Shown one piece after another: positions 42,868 to 50,425 of a stretch of 64,000 bases of DNA. The stretch is from Ruminiclostridium hungatei (GTDB taxonomy: Bacteria; Bacillota; Clostridia; Acetivibrionales; DSM-1351): positions 21,830 to 85,829 of the forward strand of contig NZ_MZGX01000028.1 of NCBI RefSeq assembly GCF_002051585.1. The letters run 5' to 3'. A model generated the notes under the pieces. It had not been told where the DNA came from. It ran no database searches and saw nothing but the letters and a program-made list of their open reading frames with translations. A program made the translations under genes and the position numbers. How positions within the stretch are numbered: the stretch's first letter is position 1; each line of letters starts with the position of its first letter.

Positions 42868-43746
42868 TTAAAGATTTCCAACTGCCTCGGTTCGCACCTC
42901 ACCTGTTTCAAGGGCCAACAGGTAGTCTCCCCATTTTGCCGCCCAGGCTCTCAGTTCTGATACCTCCAGCGGTGCCGGAACCTTTGATTCCTCATGTCCC
43001 GCTATTTTTGCGGCGAGAGCTTTATATACCTTTGCCTGCTTTGATTCAGGGGCGGCCTCGATAGTAGTCTTTCCCTGAAGCTCGCTTTGCGTAACTGTTA
43101 CCGATCGAGGGACATATTCAACCACCTGGGTATTTGTCTGTTTGACAAAGTCATCAATTATATCCTTTGCATAGGGTGCGTTAATGGAATTTGCAATTAC
43201 GCCTCCAAGTAATGCTCCGCCTGAATTTGAATATTTATGTATCCCTTTAAACAGGTTGTTGGCAGCGTAAACGGCCATAAAATCTGCGGAGGAAACTGTG
43301 AATACGTGCTCTGCGATACCTTCTCTTATTGGAACCGCAAAGCCGCCGCATACTACATCTCCCAGCACGTCATAAATTACATAGTCCAGATCCAGTTCTT
43401 CAAATATATTCTGCTGCTTGAACAGTTGCACTGCGGTTATTATTCCCCTGCCGGCACAGCCTACCCCGGGTGCGGGTCCTCCGGCCTCAACGCAGTAAAT
43501 ACCGTTGAAGCCTTCAAAAATCACCTCATGTGCCTTCACTGAATTTTTTTCTCTCAAGGTATCCAGTACGGTGGGTATATAGTTGCCGCCTCTTAAAGTA
43601 TTGGTTGAGTCGCTTTTGGGGTCACAGCCGAATTGCATTACCTTATAGCCTGCTGCTGAAAGGGCAGCGCTTATATTTGAAGTTGTTGTTGACTTTCCTA
43701 TTCCCCCTTTTCCGTATATTGCTATCTGCTTGATTTTCTTTGCCAT
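42868..43746 (-). CDS. Nitrogenase reductase-like protein (NifH-like)
   Basis: A 292-residue Fe-protein. P-loop GKGGIGKST starts at residue 12, and the two cluster ligands are Cys97 (GVGCAGRGI) and Cys133 (LGDVVCGGFA), the spacing found in NifH. It also has FGCDPKSDSTNTLRGG. It would pass electrons one at a time, with ATP hydrolysis, to the adjacent D/K protein. Only one NifH-like gene is in the window; whether it also serves locus 1 is unknown. GAGAG precedes the ATG. Confidence 0.93.
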   Translation of the reverse strand: MAKKIKQIAIYGKGGIGKSTTTSNISAALSAAGYKVMQFGCDPKSDSTNTLRGGNYIPTVLDTLREKNSVKAHEVIFEGFNGIYCVEAGGPAPGVGCAGRGIITAVQLFKQQNIFEELDLDYVIYDVLGDVVCGGFAVPIREGIAEHVFTVSSADFMAVYAANNLFKGIHKYSNSGGALLGGVIANSINAPYAKDIIDDFVKQTNTQVVEYVPRSVTVTQSELQGKTTIEAAPESKQAKVYKALAAKIAGHEESKVPAPLEVSELRAWAAKWGDYLLALETGEVRTEAVGNL

Positions 43747-43758
43747 TGATTTCTCTCC

Positions 43759-44142
43759 TTAATCCTTTAATTTAACTGCTGAATTTAAATAATCCACTTT
43801 CTCCATAGAATGGATAAGCGGGTTTATAACTTTATTCAGGGCAGAGTATATTAAGCCGGGTATTACATAAGCCTTTACACCCGCATTTTCCAGAGCCTCC
43901 AGGGCACCCTGGCCGATTTGGCTGACCACAACCATCCTGCAGTCGGATATTGCATTGATTACATCAGCCATGGCCGATTCATTATGCTCTCCTGTACTGC
44001 AGGCAGGAACGGTATGCCTTATTTCACTGAAGTTCCATTGGCCTTTACTATCTGCATCAAATATCATAAATTGCCTGCAGTGGCCGAAATGCTGATTTAC
44101 AACTTTTCCGTCACTGCTTGCCACTGCAATTTTAAATTCCAT
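43759..44142 (-). CDS. NifX/NafY-like cofactor-binding protein, first copy
   Basis: A 127-residue protein; GGAGG (44148-44152) lies 5 bases before the ATG at 44142, so this start is preferred. It has MEFKIAVASSDGKVVNQHFGHCRQFMIFD, the NifX-domain start with HFGHC, and CRMVVVSQIGQGALEALENAGVKAYVIPG. Free-standing NifX-type proteins hold NifB-cofactor intermediates. It lies between the NifB-like and NifH-like genes, an order that suggests cofactor assembly for this enzyme. Confidence 0.9.
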   Translation of the reverse strand: MEFKIAVASSDGKVVNQHFGHCRQFMIFDADSKGQWNFSEIRHTVPACSTGEHNESAMADVINAISDCRMVVVSQIGQGALEALENAGVKAYVIPGLIYSALNKVINPLIHSMEKVDYLNSAVKLKD

Positions 44143-44212
44143 AAATACCTCCAAGCTACTCCTTCAGATGCCTATACCCCATATCTCAAACAATTTTGTC
44201 CGACTCCAAATA

Positions 44213-45118
44213 CTAGCCGTGTGAGAAGGTTTCCAACGGCTGGTCATACAGTAACTCCGACAGGTCGCCAGGTCTTCCGGGAATGCCGCAGGCGTCGGCC
44301 CGGCACTGCTTGCAGTGTCGGAAGACCTGGAGGTATTTTTCTGCCGATACTCTGGCATTATTCAACTCAGTGCAATCAGGAGCCTTATGACTGCTCATCT
44401 CATTCTGAGGTATCAACGGAATTATGTTCATCATGGCTGCTCCTGCCTCCGAGGTTACTCTGGCTATTTCCTCTATATGCGAAAGATTTATATCAGGTAT
44501 TAAAACAGTATTGATTTTCACTAAAACCTCCAGGCGGCTTATTGTCCTGATGCCTTCAAGCTGTTTGGCAATCAGGATTTCAGCAGCTTTTCTGCCGGTT
44601 ATGTATTCGTTTTTGTAATATATGCCTGAACAGATCTTTTCCAATATTTCAGGCTCAACTGCATTTACTGTTACAGATATTGTTTTTATTCCAGTATCCG
44701 CTATCCTCCGGGCATTCTCAGACAGCATAAGCCCATTTGTACTCAGGCACTTTATCAGCTCGGGATACTTCTTTTCAATAAGCTCAAAGGTTTCCAGAGC
44801 ATCGGTTGTAGCAAGGGCATCTCCCGGCCCTGCGATTCCTGCCACAGTCAGCTCGGGACAAAGCAGTAAAGCCTTTTCCAATGTCCTCAGTGCTTCGTCA
44901 GGAGTCAGCACTTTACAGGCCACTCCCGGGCGGTTTTCTGTCTTGTTCAGGCTCCTTTTACAAAACCTGCAGTGAATATTGCAGATGGGACTTACCGGCA
45001 AATGTATACGGCCATGAATAAAATGTGCTTCGCCGCTAAAGCATGGGTGTTTCTTCCTTAAGTGGTCATACCCTTCCTTATTGCTCATTACTGTCAGGTT
45101 AACTGTGCTGTGTTCCAT
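44213..45118 (-). CDS. NifB-like radical SAM cofactor-assembly enzyme
   Basis: A 301-residue radical SAM protein; ATG at 45118 with AAGGTGG before it. HPCFS at residues 24-28 and the CNIHCRFC motif (Cys46, 50, 53) match NifB, as do RPGV and the tail CKQCRADACGIPG. It is the short form without the fused NifX domain; two separate NifX-like proteins are in the cluster. NifB makes the carbide-centred Fe8S9C precursor. Its presence, with a Cys cofactor ligand in the D protein, suggests a complex cluster at the active site. Confidence 0.92.
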   Translation of the reverse strand: MEHSTVNLTVMSNKEGYDHLRKKHPCFSGEAHFIHGRIHLPVSPICNIHCRFCKRSLNKTENRPGVACKVLTPDEALRTLEKALLLCPELTVAGIAGPGDALATTDALETFELIEKKYPELIKCLSTNGLMLSENARRIADTGIKTISVTVNAVEPEILEKICSGIYYKNEYITGRKAAEILIAKQLEGIRTISRLEVLVKINTVLIPDINLSHIEEIARVTSEAGAAMMNIIPLIPQNEMSSHKAPDCTELNNARVSAEKYLQVFRHCKQCRADACGIPGRPGDLSELLYDQPLETFSHG

Positions 45119-45167
45119 AAATACCACCTTTTTAAGAATTCCTGATTTTTAATGATTTCCAGGGCCT

Positions 45168-45243
45168 TTAAAAGCTAAAAATAAAAAAGACCAAGCAAAG
45201 CCGGCATTTCGGCTTAACCTAGTCTCTAATATCTTTAGTCAAC
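45168..45243 (-). promoter_or_regulatory. Leader element with intrinsic terminator before the nifB-like gene
   Basis: It begins GTTGACTAAAGATATTAG on the minus strand, then a 14-bp stem (45211-45224 with 45189-45202, one mismatch) and six T residues. It matches the leader at 1778-1854 in order, spacing and downstream flank (AGCTTTTAAA in both). The first GACTAA can pair with TTGGTC of the terminator 3' arm as an antiterminator. It lies after the small DUF2292 gene, so that gene would be made even when transcription stops here. Confidence 0.7.
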
Positions 45244-45270
45244 TAAAACAATAAATTTGTTTTTATGTAG

Positions 45271-45435
45271 TTATTTAACCCTTACTTTTTCATTCTTTTC
45301 GATCTGGATGAGTGTTCCGTCCTGAAAAACAAGTGTTATTGAACCGTATTTCAGGGTTTTTGCCATTTCACACAATTTTTCAATATCCTCTTTTGTGATT
45401 GGTACCTTTGACTGACTTTCCTGTGTTATACTCAC
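45271..45435 (-). CDS. Small DUF2292/YezD-like protein
   Basis: A 54-residue protein from a GTG at 45435 with AAGGTGG before it. The pattern EMAKTLKYGSITLVFQDG-LIQIEKNEKVRVK is the DUF2292 (YezD) signature. In other bacteria this family often lies beside sulfur assimilation genes, which fits here; its molecular role is unknown. It is the first gene of the cluster, and the attenuator-like leader separates it from the nifB-like gene. Confidence 0.75.
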   Translation of the reverse strand: MSITQESQSKVPITKEDIEKLCEMAKTLKYGSITLVFQDGTLIQIEKNEKVRVK

Positions 45436-45681
45436 TTTAGCACCACCTTCACCCGCTTCTTGAAACTTGGATTTCACTAAAAAAATAATCAACTTTCGCA
45501 GCCAGCATTTATTGCCTTGTTTAATATCAAATATTGACGTATGAAAATTCTGTGTTAAATGCATCAAAAACAACAACAATACTAAGAGAGAACAATGCTT
45601 GGTTGGAAAAAGTTTTAATTCTGCAATAATTTCCTATCCGGCAAATCAATAAAATAACTGCGAAAGTTAATTATAGATAAC

Positions 45682-45900
45682 TTAACCTGTTGTGCCAGTT
45701 AAAAACTTTATTAACTGGCACAACCAGATAACTTACGAAAAATCCTATTAAAACGATAATTCATATATGTTTTATATGTTATTATGAGTATATTACTACT
45801 GAGAAAAAATGTCAATAGTTTATAAGGGATTTTTTATATTTTTTTAAAATCGTCCTCCCGGGACTTGCAGACTTATCTGTTAAAAACCGCTGGCACAACG
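45682..45900. repeat. Dispersed hairpin repeat, family 2, copy F
   Basis: It has TTAACCTGTTGTGCCAGTTAA, a hairpin with TTAACTGGCACAA (45690-45723), then near 45851 CGTCCTCCCGGGACTTGC followed by AGACTTATCTGTTAAAAAC and CTGGCACAACG. Copy E at 22002-22236 shares these parts. The middle differs in the two copies. It lies just upstream of the transposase remnant. Confidence 0.55.
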
Positions 45901-45944
45901 AGTTGATTTTAATAAAAAGCTCTGTTAGACATAATTGTTGGTTA

Positions 45945-45973
45945 TTGAACATATGTTCGGTTTGTGGTATAAT
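45945..45973 (+). promoter_or_regulatory. Promoter with LexA-like box
   Basis: TTGAAC (45945-45950) and TATAAT (45968-45973) are 17 bases apart. GAACATATGTTC (45947-45958) overlaps the -35 and matches the Gram-positive SOS box core GAAC-N4-GTTC. It reads into the transposase remnant and the two genes after it. Confidence 0.6.
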
Positions 45974-46003
45974 TACCATATTACTATGTTGGGAGCAGTA
46001 ATA

Positions 46004-46405
46004 ATGCCATCAGTATCAACAATTAAAACAGATATAGCCAAATTAGCCGAGTATGAACTACATGATTTGTTTAATTATATTTGTGAAATTATGACTATAA
46101 ATACTATAACTCGTAATTTACCAAAAGACTTCCGAGAATCAAGATTTGCGAATGGTTCTGTATGTCCATACTGCAAGAATGAAAGAATTATCAAACATGG
46201 GAAACTAAATGGTCGCCAACGTTTCGGATGCAAAGTCTGTGGGAAGACCTTTAATGACTTTTCACTCTCTGCCCTGGCAAATTCAAAATTGCCCTTAGTT
46301 AAATGGCTCGGATATGCCAAATGTATAGCCATTGATATTTATATAAACTTAAAGTACAGATATTTATATTTTGCGAGGAGGACAAAATGTACGAAGGAGC
46401 AATAA
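46004..46405 (+). pseudogene. Truncated IS1595-like transposase remnant
   Basis: The first ~110 residues (start MPSVSTIKTDIAKLAEYE) carry the transposase zinc ribbon CPYCKNERIIKHG-LNGRQRFGCKVCGKTF and KLPLVKWLGYAKC, typical of IS1595-type enzymes. After that the frame drifts into unrelated sequence and stops at 46405, so the catalytic domain is missing. It marks an insertion site at the edge of the nitrogenase-like cluster. Confidence 0.7.
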
Positions 46406-46722
46406 TTAAAGAGACTTTAACAGATGAATTGATTTTAGATTGTTTGAAAATTGATAAAGTTGAAATTTGGAAAACAAATGAAACCATCAAATATTGGACA
46501 ATGGTATTTTTCAAATCCAATGAAAGTGATTTTCCTGAAAAACTTTCAAAAGCACTTATTGACGGTTGGTTTGCCGACATGAAATGTGATAATACAAAAT
46601 CCATTGTTTTCAAAAATAAAGTCCTTAAATATGAAATTGGAAATGCAGTTGAGAAAGAAGCAGTTCTTAAAGAATGCCGTTCCATGGGAATTCCTGACGA
46701 GCAGTTTAATTGGAGTGAATAG
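46387..46722 (+). CDS. Hypothetical protein upstream of a YjbR-like gene
   Basis: A 111-residue protein with GAGGAGG before the ATG. It has ETLTDELILDCLKIDKVEIW near the start and a compact alpha/beta composition, with no membrane segment or catalytic motif I know. It ends 5 bases before the YjbR-like gene, so the two are co-translated. It overlaps the end of the transposase remnant, hinting that the pair came in beside that element. Function unknown. Confidence 0.6.
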   Translation: MYEGAIIKETLTDELILDCLKIDKVEIWKTNETIKYWTMVFFKSNESDFPEKLSKALIDGWFADMKCDNTKSIVFKNKVLKYEIGNAVEKEAVLKECRSMGIPDEQFNWSE

Positions 46723-46727
46723 GTATT

Positions 46728-47105
46728 ATGACAACAGATGAAATATTAAACTATTGCTTATCAAAGACAGGTGCTTATATTGAGTTTCCTTTTGGTGATA
46801 TGCCTATTTGTGTAAAGGTTGAAAAGAGATTGTTTGCACAAATGTATCCCAGTAAAGATGATTACAAAATTACACTCAACTGCGATATGGCGACAGGAGA
46901 AATTTATCGTAACTTATATCCAAATATAGTTGTCAGAGGTTATCATTGTCCCCCTATACAACAACCATATTTTAACACGGTTTATCTTGATGGCGTAATT
47001 CCCGATGTAGAATTGCAGAAGATGATAGACCATTCTTACTCAACTGTAGTAAGGAAATTGCCTCGAAAGACACAAAAAGAGTTATTAGAAGTACCTACAA
47101 AATAG
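46728..47105 (+). CDS. MmcQ/YjbR-family protein
   Basis: A 125-residue protein of the MmcQ/YjbR family: EILNYCLSKTGAYIEFPFGD, ICVKVEKRLFAQMYP, ITLNCDMATGEIYRNLYP and YFNTVYLDG-IPDVELQKMIDHSY. The family is thought to bind DNA, and an early link to mitomycin resistance gave its name. The LexA-like box upstream would fit damage control, but only if the promoter drives it across the remnant. Confidence 0.82.
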   Translation: MTTDEILNYCLSKTGAYIEFPFGDMPICVKVEKRLFAQMYPSKDDYKITLNCDMATGEIYRNLYPNIVVRGYHCPPIQQPYFNTVYLDGVIPDVELQKMIDHSYSTVVRKLPRKTQKELLEVPTK

Positions 47106-47190
47106 ATAATTCTCTATCAATAATCTTTTATATGGGGTAACATCCCATTTGATGGTATAAAAACAACAATATTATCTAACAGGGCTTAAT

Positions 47191-47239
47191 AAAAAAAAGA
47201 GGCAATGTACCCCGTGCATACCGTCAGGTCCATTACCTC
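47191..47239 (-). terminator. Intrinsic terminator of the CBS-ACT gene
   Basis: GAGGCAATG (47199-47207) and CATTACCTC (47231-47239) pair (one G-T pair); on the minus strand eight T residues follow. Confidence 0.82.
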
Positions 47240-47260
47240 AATGTTTCATTTTCATTTGCC

Positions 47261-47902
47261 TTATTTGTTCTGAAGCTTATAAATAATCCGGCAGCCCTGC
47301 TGGTCAATGTACTTTTCAATGTCTCCGGTGTTAAGGGAATTTGTGCCGATGACTACGTTGCTTTTTCCAAAAGCGCTGCTGTAGACCGCCACATGGGTTA
47401 TGTTCGCATTGAATTTGGCAAAGGTACTTGTTATCATGGACAGCATGCCAGGTGCATCCTCAACCTCGATAGTCATTCTGGTGCCAGGTTCTCTGAAGCC
47501 CAGAAGCTCTATAAAGGAATCAAAAATGTCCCCCTCGGTTATAATTCCTACCAGCTTATCATTTTCAACTACAGGAAGAAAGCCTATATCATTATCTCTC
47601 ATGAGCAGCGCCGCTTCCTCCAGAAGAGCATTGGGTGAAACAGTGACGGGATTTTTTGCCATAATACTGCTGATTTTGGTTTTAGCCAGCAGATAAGTAA
47701 TTTCACCCATGCTTAAGGCCGTTGCCTTTGAGGGAGAAACCTTGACTATATCCCCACGGGATACAACTCCTACCAGCTTCCCGTTCTCTACCACAGGAAG
47801 GCGTTTAATGCCGTGATTTTTAATTATTTCCTGCGCATCTGGAATTGTCTGCGCCGGTGATATAGTAAAAGGATTTGAAGTCATTTTGTTCTTAACAAAC
47901 AT
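47261..47902 (-). CDS. CBS-domain pair with ACT domain (AcuB-like)
   Basis: A 213-residue cytoplasmic protein: two CBS domains (residues 6-60, MTSNPFTISPAQTIPDA and GIKRLPVVENGKLVGVVSRGD; residues 76-130, IMAKNPVTVSPNA and DIGFLPVVENDKLVGIITEGD) and an ACT domain (MTIEVEDAPGMLSMITSTFAKFNANI). Such proteins sense adenine nucleotides and amino acids. It follows livF on the same strand by 67 bases, so it may sense branched-chain amino acids for that operon; that is inferred. Confidence 0.85.
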   Translation of the reverse strand: MFVKNKMTSNPFTISPAQTIPDAQEIIKNHGIKRLPVVENGKLVGVVSRGDIVKVSPSKATALSMGEITYLLAKTKISSIMAKNPVTVSPNALLEEAALLMRDNDIGFLPVVENDKLVGIITEGDIFDSFIELLGFREPGTRMTIEVEDAPGMLSMITSTFAKFNANITHVAVYSSAFGKSNVVIGTNSLNTGDIEKYIDQQGCRIIYKLQNK

Positions 47903-47969
47903 AATAATCTCCTATCTGCGCCCACAGCGCTCAAATAGTAATGAAAAAACAATTGTGTCTTTTCATTTT

Positions 47970-48674
47970 CTAGCCTCCTAAATATGCCTTTCTGATTTCA
48001 TCGCTCTGCATTAATTCATTGCCCGTACCAGTCAGCACAATTGAGCCGGTTTCCATTACATAGGCTCTGTTTGCTATCTGAAGCGCCATGCTGGCATTTT
48101 GTTCAACCAGCAGGATTGTGGTTCCAGTCTGATTTATACTTTTAATTATGTCAAATATCTCTTTTACAAACAAGGGCGCAAGTCCCATTGACGGCTCGTC
48201 CAGAAAAAGCATTCTTGGACTGCTCATGAGCGCACGTCCCATCGCCAGCATTTGCTGCTCGCCTCCGGAAAGAGTTCCGGCAGCCTGCTTCTTTCTCTTT
48301 TCCAGGATGGGAAAGCGTTCATATATCATATTCAGGTCCTTATTTATTTGTGCCTTGTCTTTTCGGAGGTACGCACCCAGTTCAAGATTTTCAAGCACCG
48401 TCATGGTTGAGAAAACCCTTCTGCCTTCAGGTACCTGGCATATTCCCATTTTTACTCTGTCCTGAGGAGAAATGGAGGTTATATCCCTGCCCTCAAAAAT
48501 AATTGAACCCCTGGTAGGCTTCTTCAAGCCTGAAATAGTTCTCAGGGCGGTGGTCTTACCCGCTCCGTTGGCACCTATAAGTGTTACTATTTCACCTTGC
48601 TCAACGGTCAGTGAAATGTCCTTCAATGCATGAATAACACCGAAGTGAACATCCAGATTTTTAATTTCAAGCAT
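47970..48674 (-). CDS. livF: Branched-chain amino acid ABC transporter ATPase LivF
   Basis: A 234-residue ATPase: GANGAGKTTALRTISG (Walker A), TLSGGEQQMLAMGRAL (signature) and MLFLDEPSMGLAP (Walker B), with QVPEGRRVFSTMTVLENLELGAY typical of LivF. It overlaps livG by 8 bases. It powers the import of Leu/Ile/Val with LivG, LivH, LivM and LivK. Confidence 0.93.
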   Translation of the reverse strand: MLEIKNLDVHFGVIHALKDISLTVEQGEIVTLIGANGAGKTTALRTISGLKKPTRGSIIFEGRDITSISPQDRVKMGICQVPEGRRVFSTMTVLENLELGAYLRKDKAQINKDLNMIYERFPILEKRKKQAAGTLSGGEQQMLAMGRALMSSPRMLFLDEPSMGLAPLFVKEIFDIIKSINQTGTTILLVEQNASMALQIANRAYVMETGSIVLTGTGNELMQSDEIRKAYLGG

Positions 48675-49452
48675 TGTCGACCTCCTCTCCCAGGTACGCT
48701 TCTATGACCCGCTTATTTGTCCTTATCTCTGCCGGTGTACCGTTGGCAATGACTTGACCATAGTCCAGCACATAAATCCTTTCACAGATTTTCATTACCA
48801 GGGACATATCGTGTTCTATGAGAAGAATGGTAAGCTTGAACTGTTTTCTTATATACTGTATCAAATCTGTCAATTGTGCCGTTTCGGCAGGATTCATGCC
48901 CGCAGCAGGCTCATCCAGCAGAAGTACGGAAGGTTCCGTGGCAAGTGCCCTCACTATTTCAAGGTGGCGTTGTTCGCCGTAGGGCAGGTTTCTGGCCAGC
49001 TCATCTTTTTTACCTTCCAGGTGGAATATCTTAAGCAGCTCTATACTTTTTCTTTCAAGCTCCTTTTCAGCCCTTAAATACGAAGGAAGGTGAAGAAATG
49101 AGGATATCAAACCATATTTTACATTCTGATTCATGGCAATCCGGACATTGTCCAAAACTGTCAAGTCCTTGAAAAGTCTTATATTCTGAAAGGTTCTTGC
49201 AAGGCCGTCCTTGCAGACGGCGTATGGCTTCATGCCTTGAATTTCTTTTGACACCCCGTTTTTGGTCAGTGTAATGGAACCCGAAGTAGGTTCATATACA
49301 CCTGTGAGAAGGTTAAAGGCAGTGGTTTTTCCGGCTCCATTGGGGCCTATGAGACCTATCAGCTCACCCTGCTCCAACTCAAGATTCACTTTTGAAACCG
49401 CAGTCAAGCCGCCAAAGGATTTAGTCAAATCTTTTACAGTTAATATAGCCAT
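48667..49452 (-). CDS. livG: Branched-chain amino acid ABC transporter ATPase LivG
   Basis: A 261-residue ATPase; ATG at 49452 with AAGGAGG upstream, close to the livM stop. Motifs are GPNGAGKTTAFNLLTG, LPYGEQRHLEIVRAL and VLLLDEPAAGMNPAET, with RTFQNIRLF typical of LivG. It pairs with LivF in the cytoplasm below the LivH/LivM membrane dimer. Confidence 0.93.
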   Translation of the reverse strand: MAILTVKDLTKSFGGLTAVSKVNLELEQGELIGLIGPNGAGKTTAFNLLTGVYEPTSGSITLTKNGVSKEIQGMKPYAVCKDGLARTFQNIRLFKDLTVLDNVRIAMNQNVKYGLISSFLHLPSYLRAEKELERKSIELLKIFHLEGKKDELARNLPYGEQRHLEIVRALATEPSVLLLDEPAAGMNPAETAQLTDLIQYIRKQFKLTILLIEHDMSLVMKICERIYVLDYGQVIANGTPAEIRTNKRVIEAYLGEEVDNA

Positions 49453-49453
49453 G

Positions 49454-50422
49454 TCATGACTCCTCCTTCCGGGTTTTGGATTTGAGCCCAAGTTTTTTAA
49501 ACACAGACAGTGATATTTCTTTTGAACCCATTAATCCCTGTGGTCTGAACAACATTAATATGATAAGCAATAAAGCATATATTATCATGCGGACTTCTGA
49601 AAAGGATTGTAAAAACATAGATATGACAGCCAGCAGCACAGCCGCTATTATTGAACCTGAAATGCTTCCCAGGCCTCCAAGAACCACGATTACCAGCACA
49701 TCCACCGACTTTAGGAAGCCAAACAGGTCAGGCTTCAGGAAGAAGAAAAAGGATGCATAAAGGCCTCCTGCTATTCCGGCAAAAAAGGCGCCCAGGGTAA
49801 AGGAAATAACCTTGTATTTGGTGGTATTTATACCCATGGATTCGGCGGCTATCTCGTCCTCCCTGATGGATATGCAGGCACGTCCGTGGGAGGATTTCAG
49901 GAAGTTGGTTATTATCAATACCGTAGCCACGGTAAAAACAAACATCCAGGTCCAGTTAACAAACTGGGGAATGCCTTGAAGACCTGCGGCGCCATTTGTA
50001 ATTTCCAGATTAAGGAATACTATCTTTATGATTTCAGCCATGCCAAGTGTTGCAATTGCCAGGTAATCCCCCCTCAGCCTGAGTGTGGGAAGGCCAACAA
50101 CAGCACCGATCAATGCGGCGGCTATGGCTCCTGCAATTATACCCATGATAAAGCCCACAGCAGTAGGATTATTTATGGTAATAATCGCACACACATAAGC
50201 ACCTATTGACATAAAACCGGCATGCCCCAAAGAAAACTGTCCTGTAAAGCCTGTTATGAGATTTAAGCTGACGGCCAGAACAATATTGATACAAATAGTA
50301 GCCAGTGTAGCCTGCAGGTAATCGTCAATGATACCGGCAGATATGAGTCCCTGAATTGCTGCATAAGTAATCAAAATCATAATAAATTTCTGAAGAGCAC
50401 TATGTTTAAATATGTTTTTCAT
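49454..50422 (-). CDS. livM: Branched-chain amino acid ABC transporter permease LivM
   Basis: A 322-residue permease with about eight to ten membrane helices: NLITGFTGQFSLGHAGFMSIGAYVCA, LRLRGDYLAIATLGMAEII and EIAAESMGINTTKYKVISFTLGAFFAGIAGGLYA are LivM landmarks. It overlaps livG by a short stretch at its 3' end. The tail is basic and faces the cytoplasm. Confidence 0.93.
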   Translation of the reverse strand: MKNIFKHSALQKFIMILITYAAIQGLISAGIIDDYLQATLATICINIVLAVSLNLITGFTGQFSLGHAGFMSIGAYVCAIITINNPTAVGFIMGIIAGAIAAALIGAVVGLPTLRLRGDYLAIATLGMAEIIKIVFLNLEITNGAAGLQGIPQFVNWTWMFVFTVATVLIITNFLKSSHGRACISIREDEIAAESMGINTTKYKVISFTLGAFFAGIAGGLYASFFFFLKPDLFGFLKSVDVLVIVVLGGLGSISGSIIAAVLLAVISMFLQSFSEVRMIIYALLLIILMLFRPQGLMGSKEISLSVFKKLGLKSKTRKEES

Positions 50423-50425
50423 TGA

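Noticed and set aside
40058..43746. Tetrapyrrole reductase (BchNBL/ChlNBL or CfbCD)
   Set aside because: The cofactor cysteine in D and the nifB/nifX genes argue for a complex cluster, and no tetrapyrrole genes are present.
203..45118. Nitrogen fixation genes (true nif cluster)
   Set aside because: The D-like proteins lack the His195 and Gln191 equivalents, the K-like protein is short, no NifEN/NifV was seen, and the neighbours are sulfur genes.
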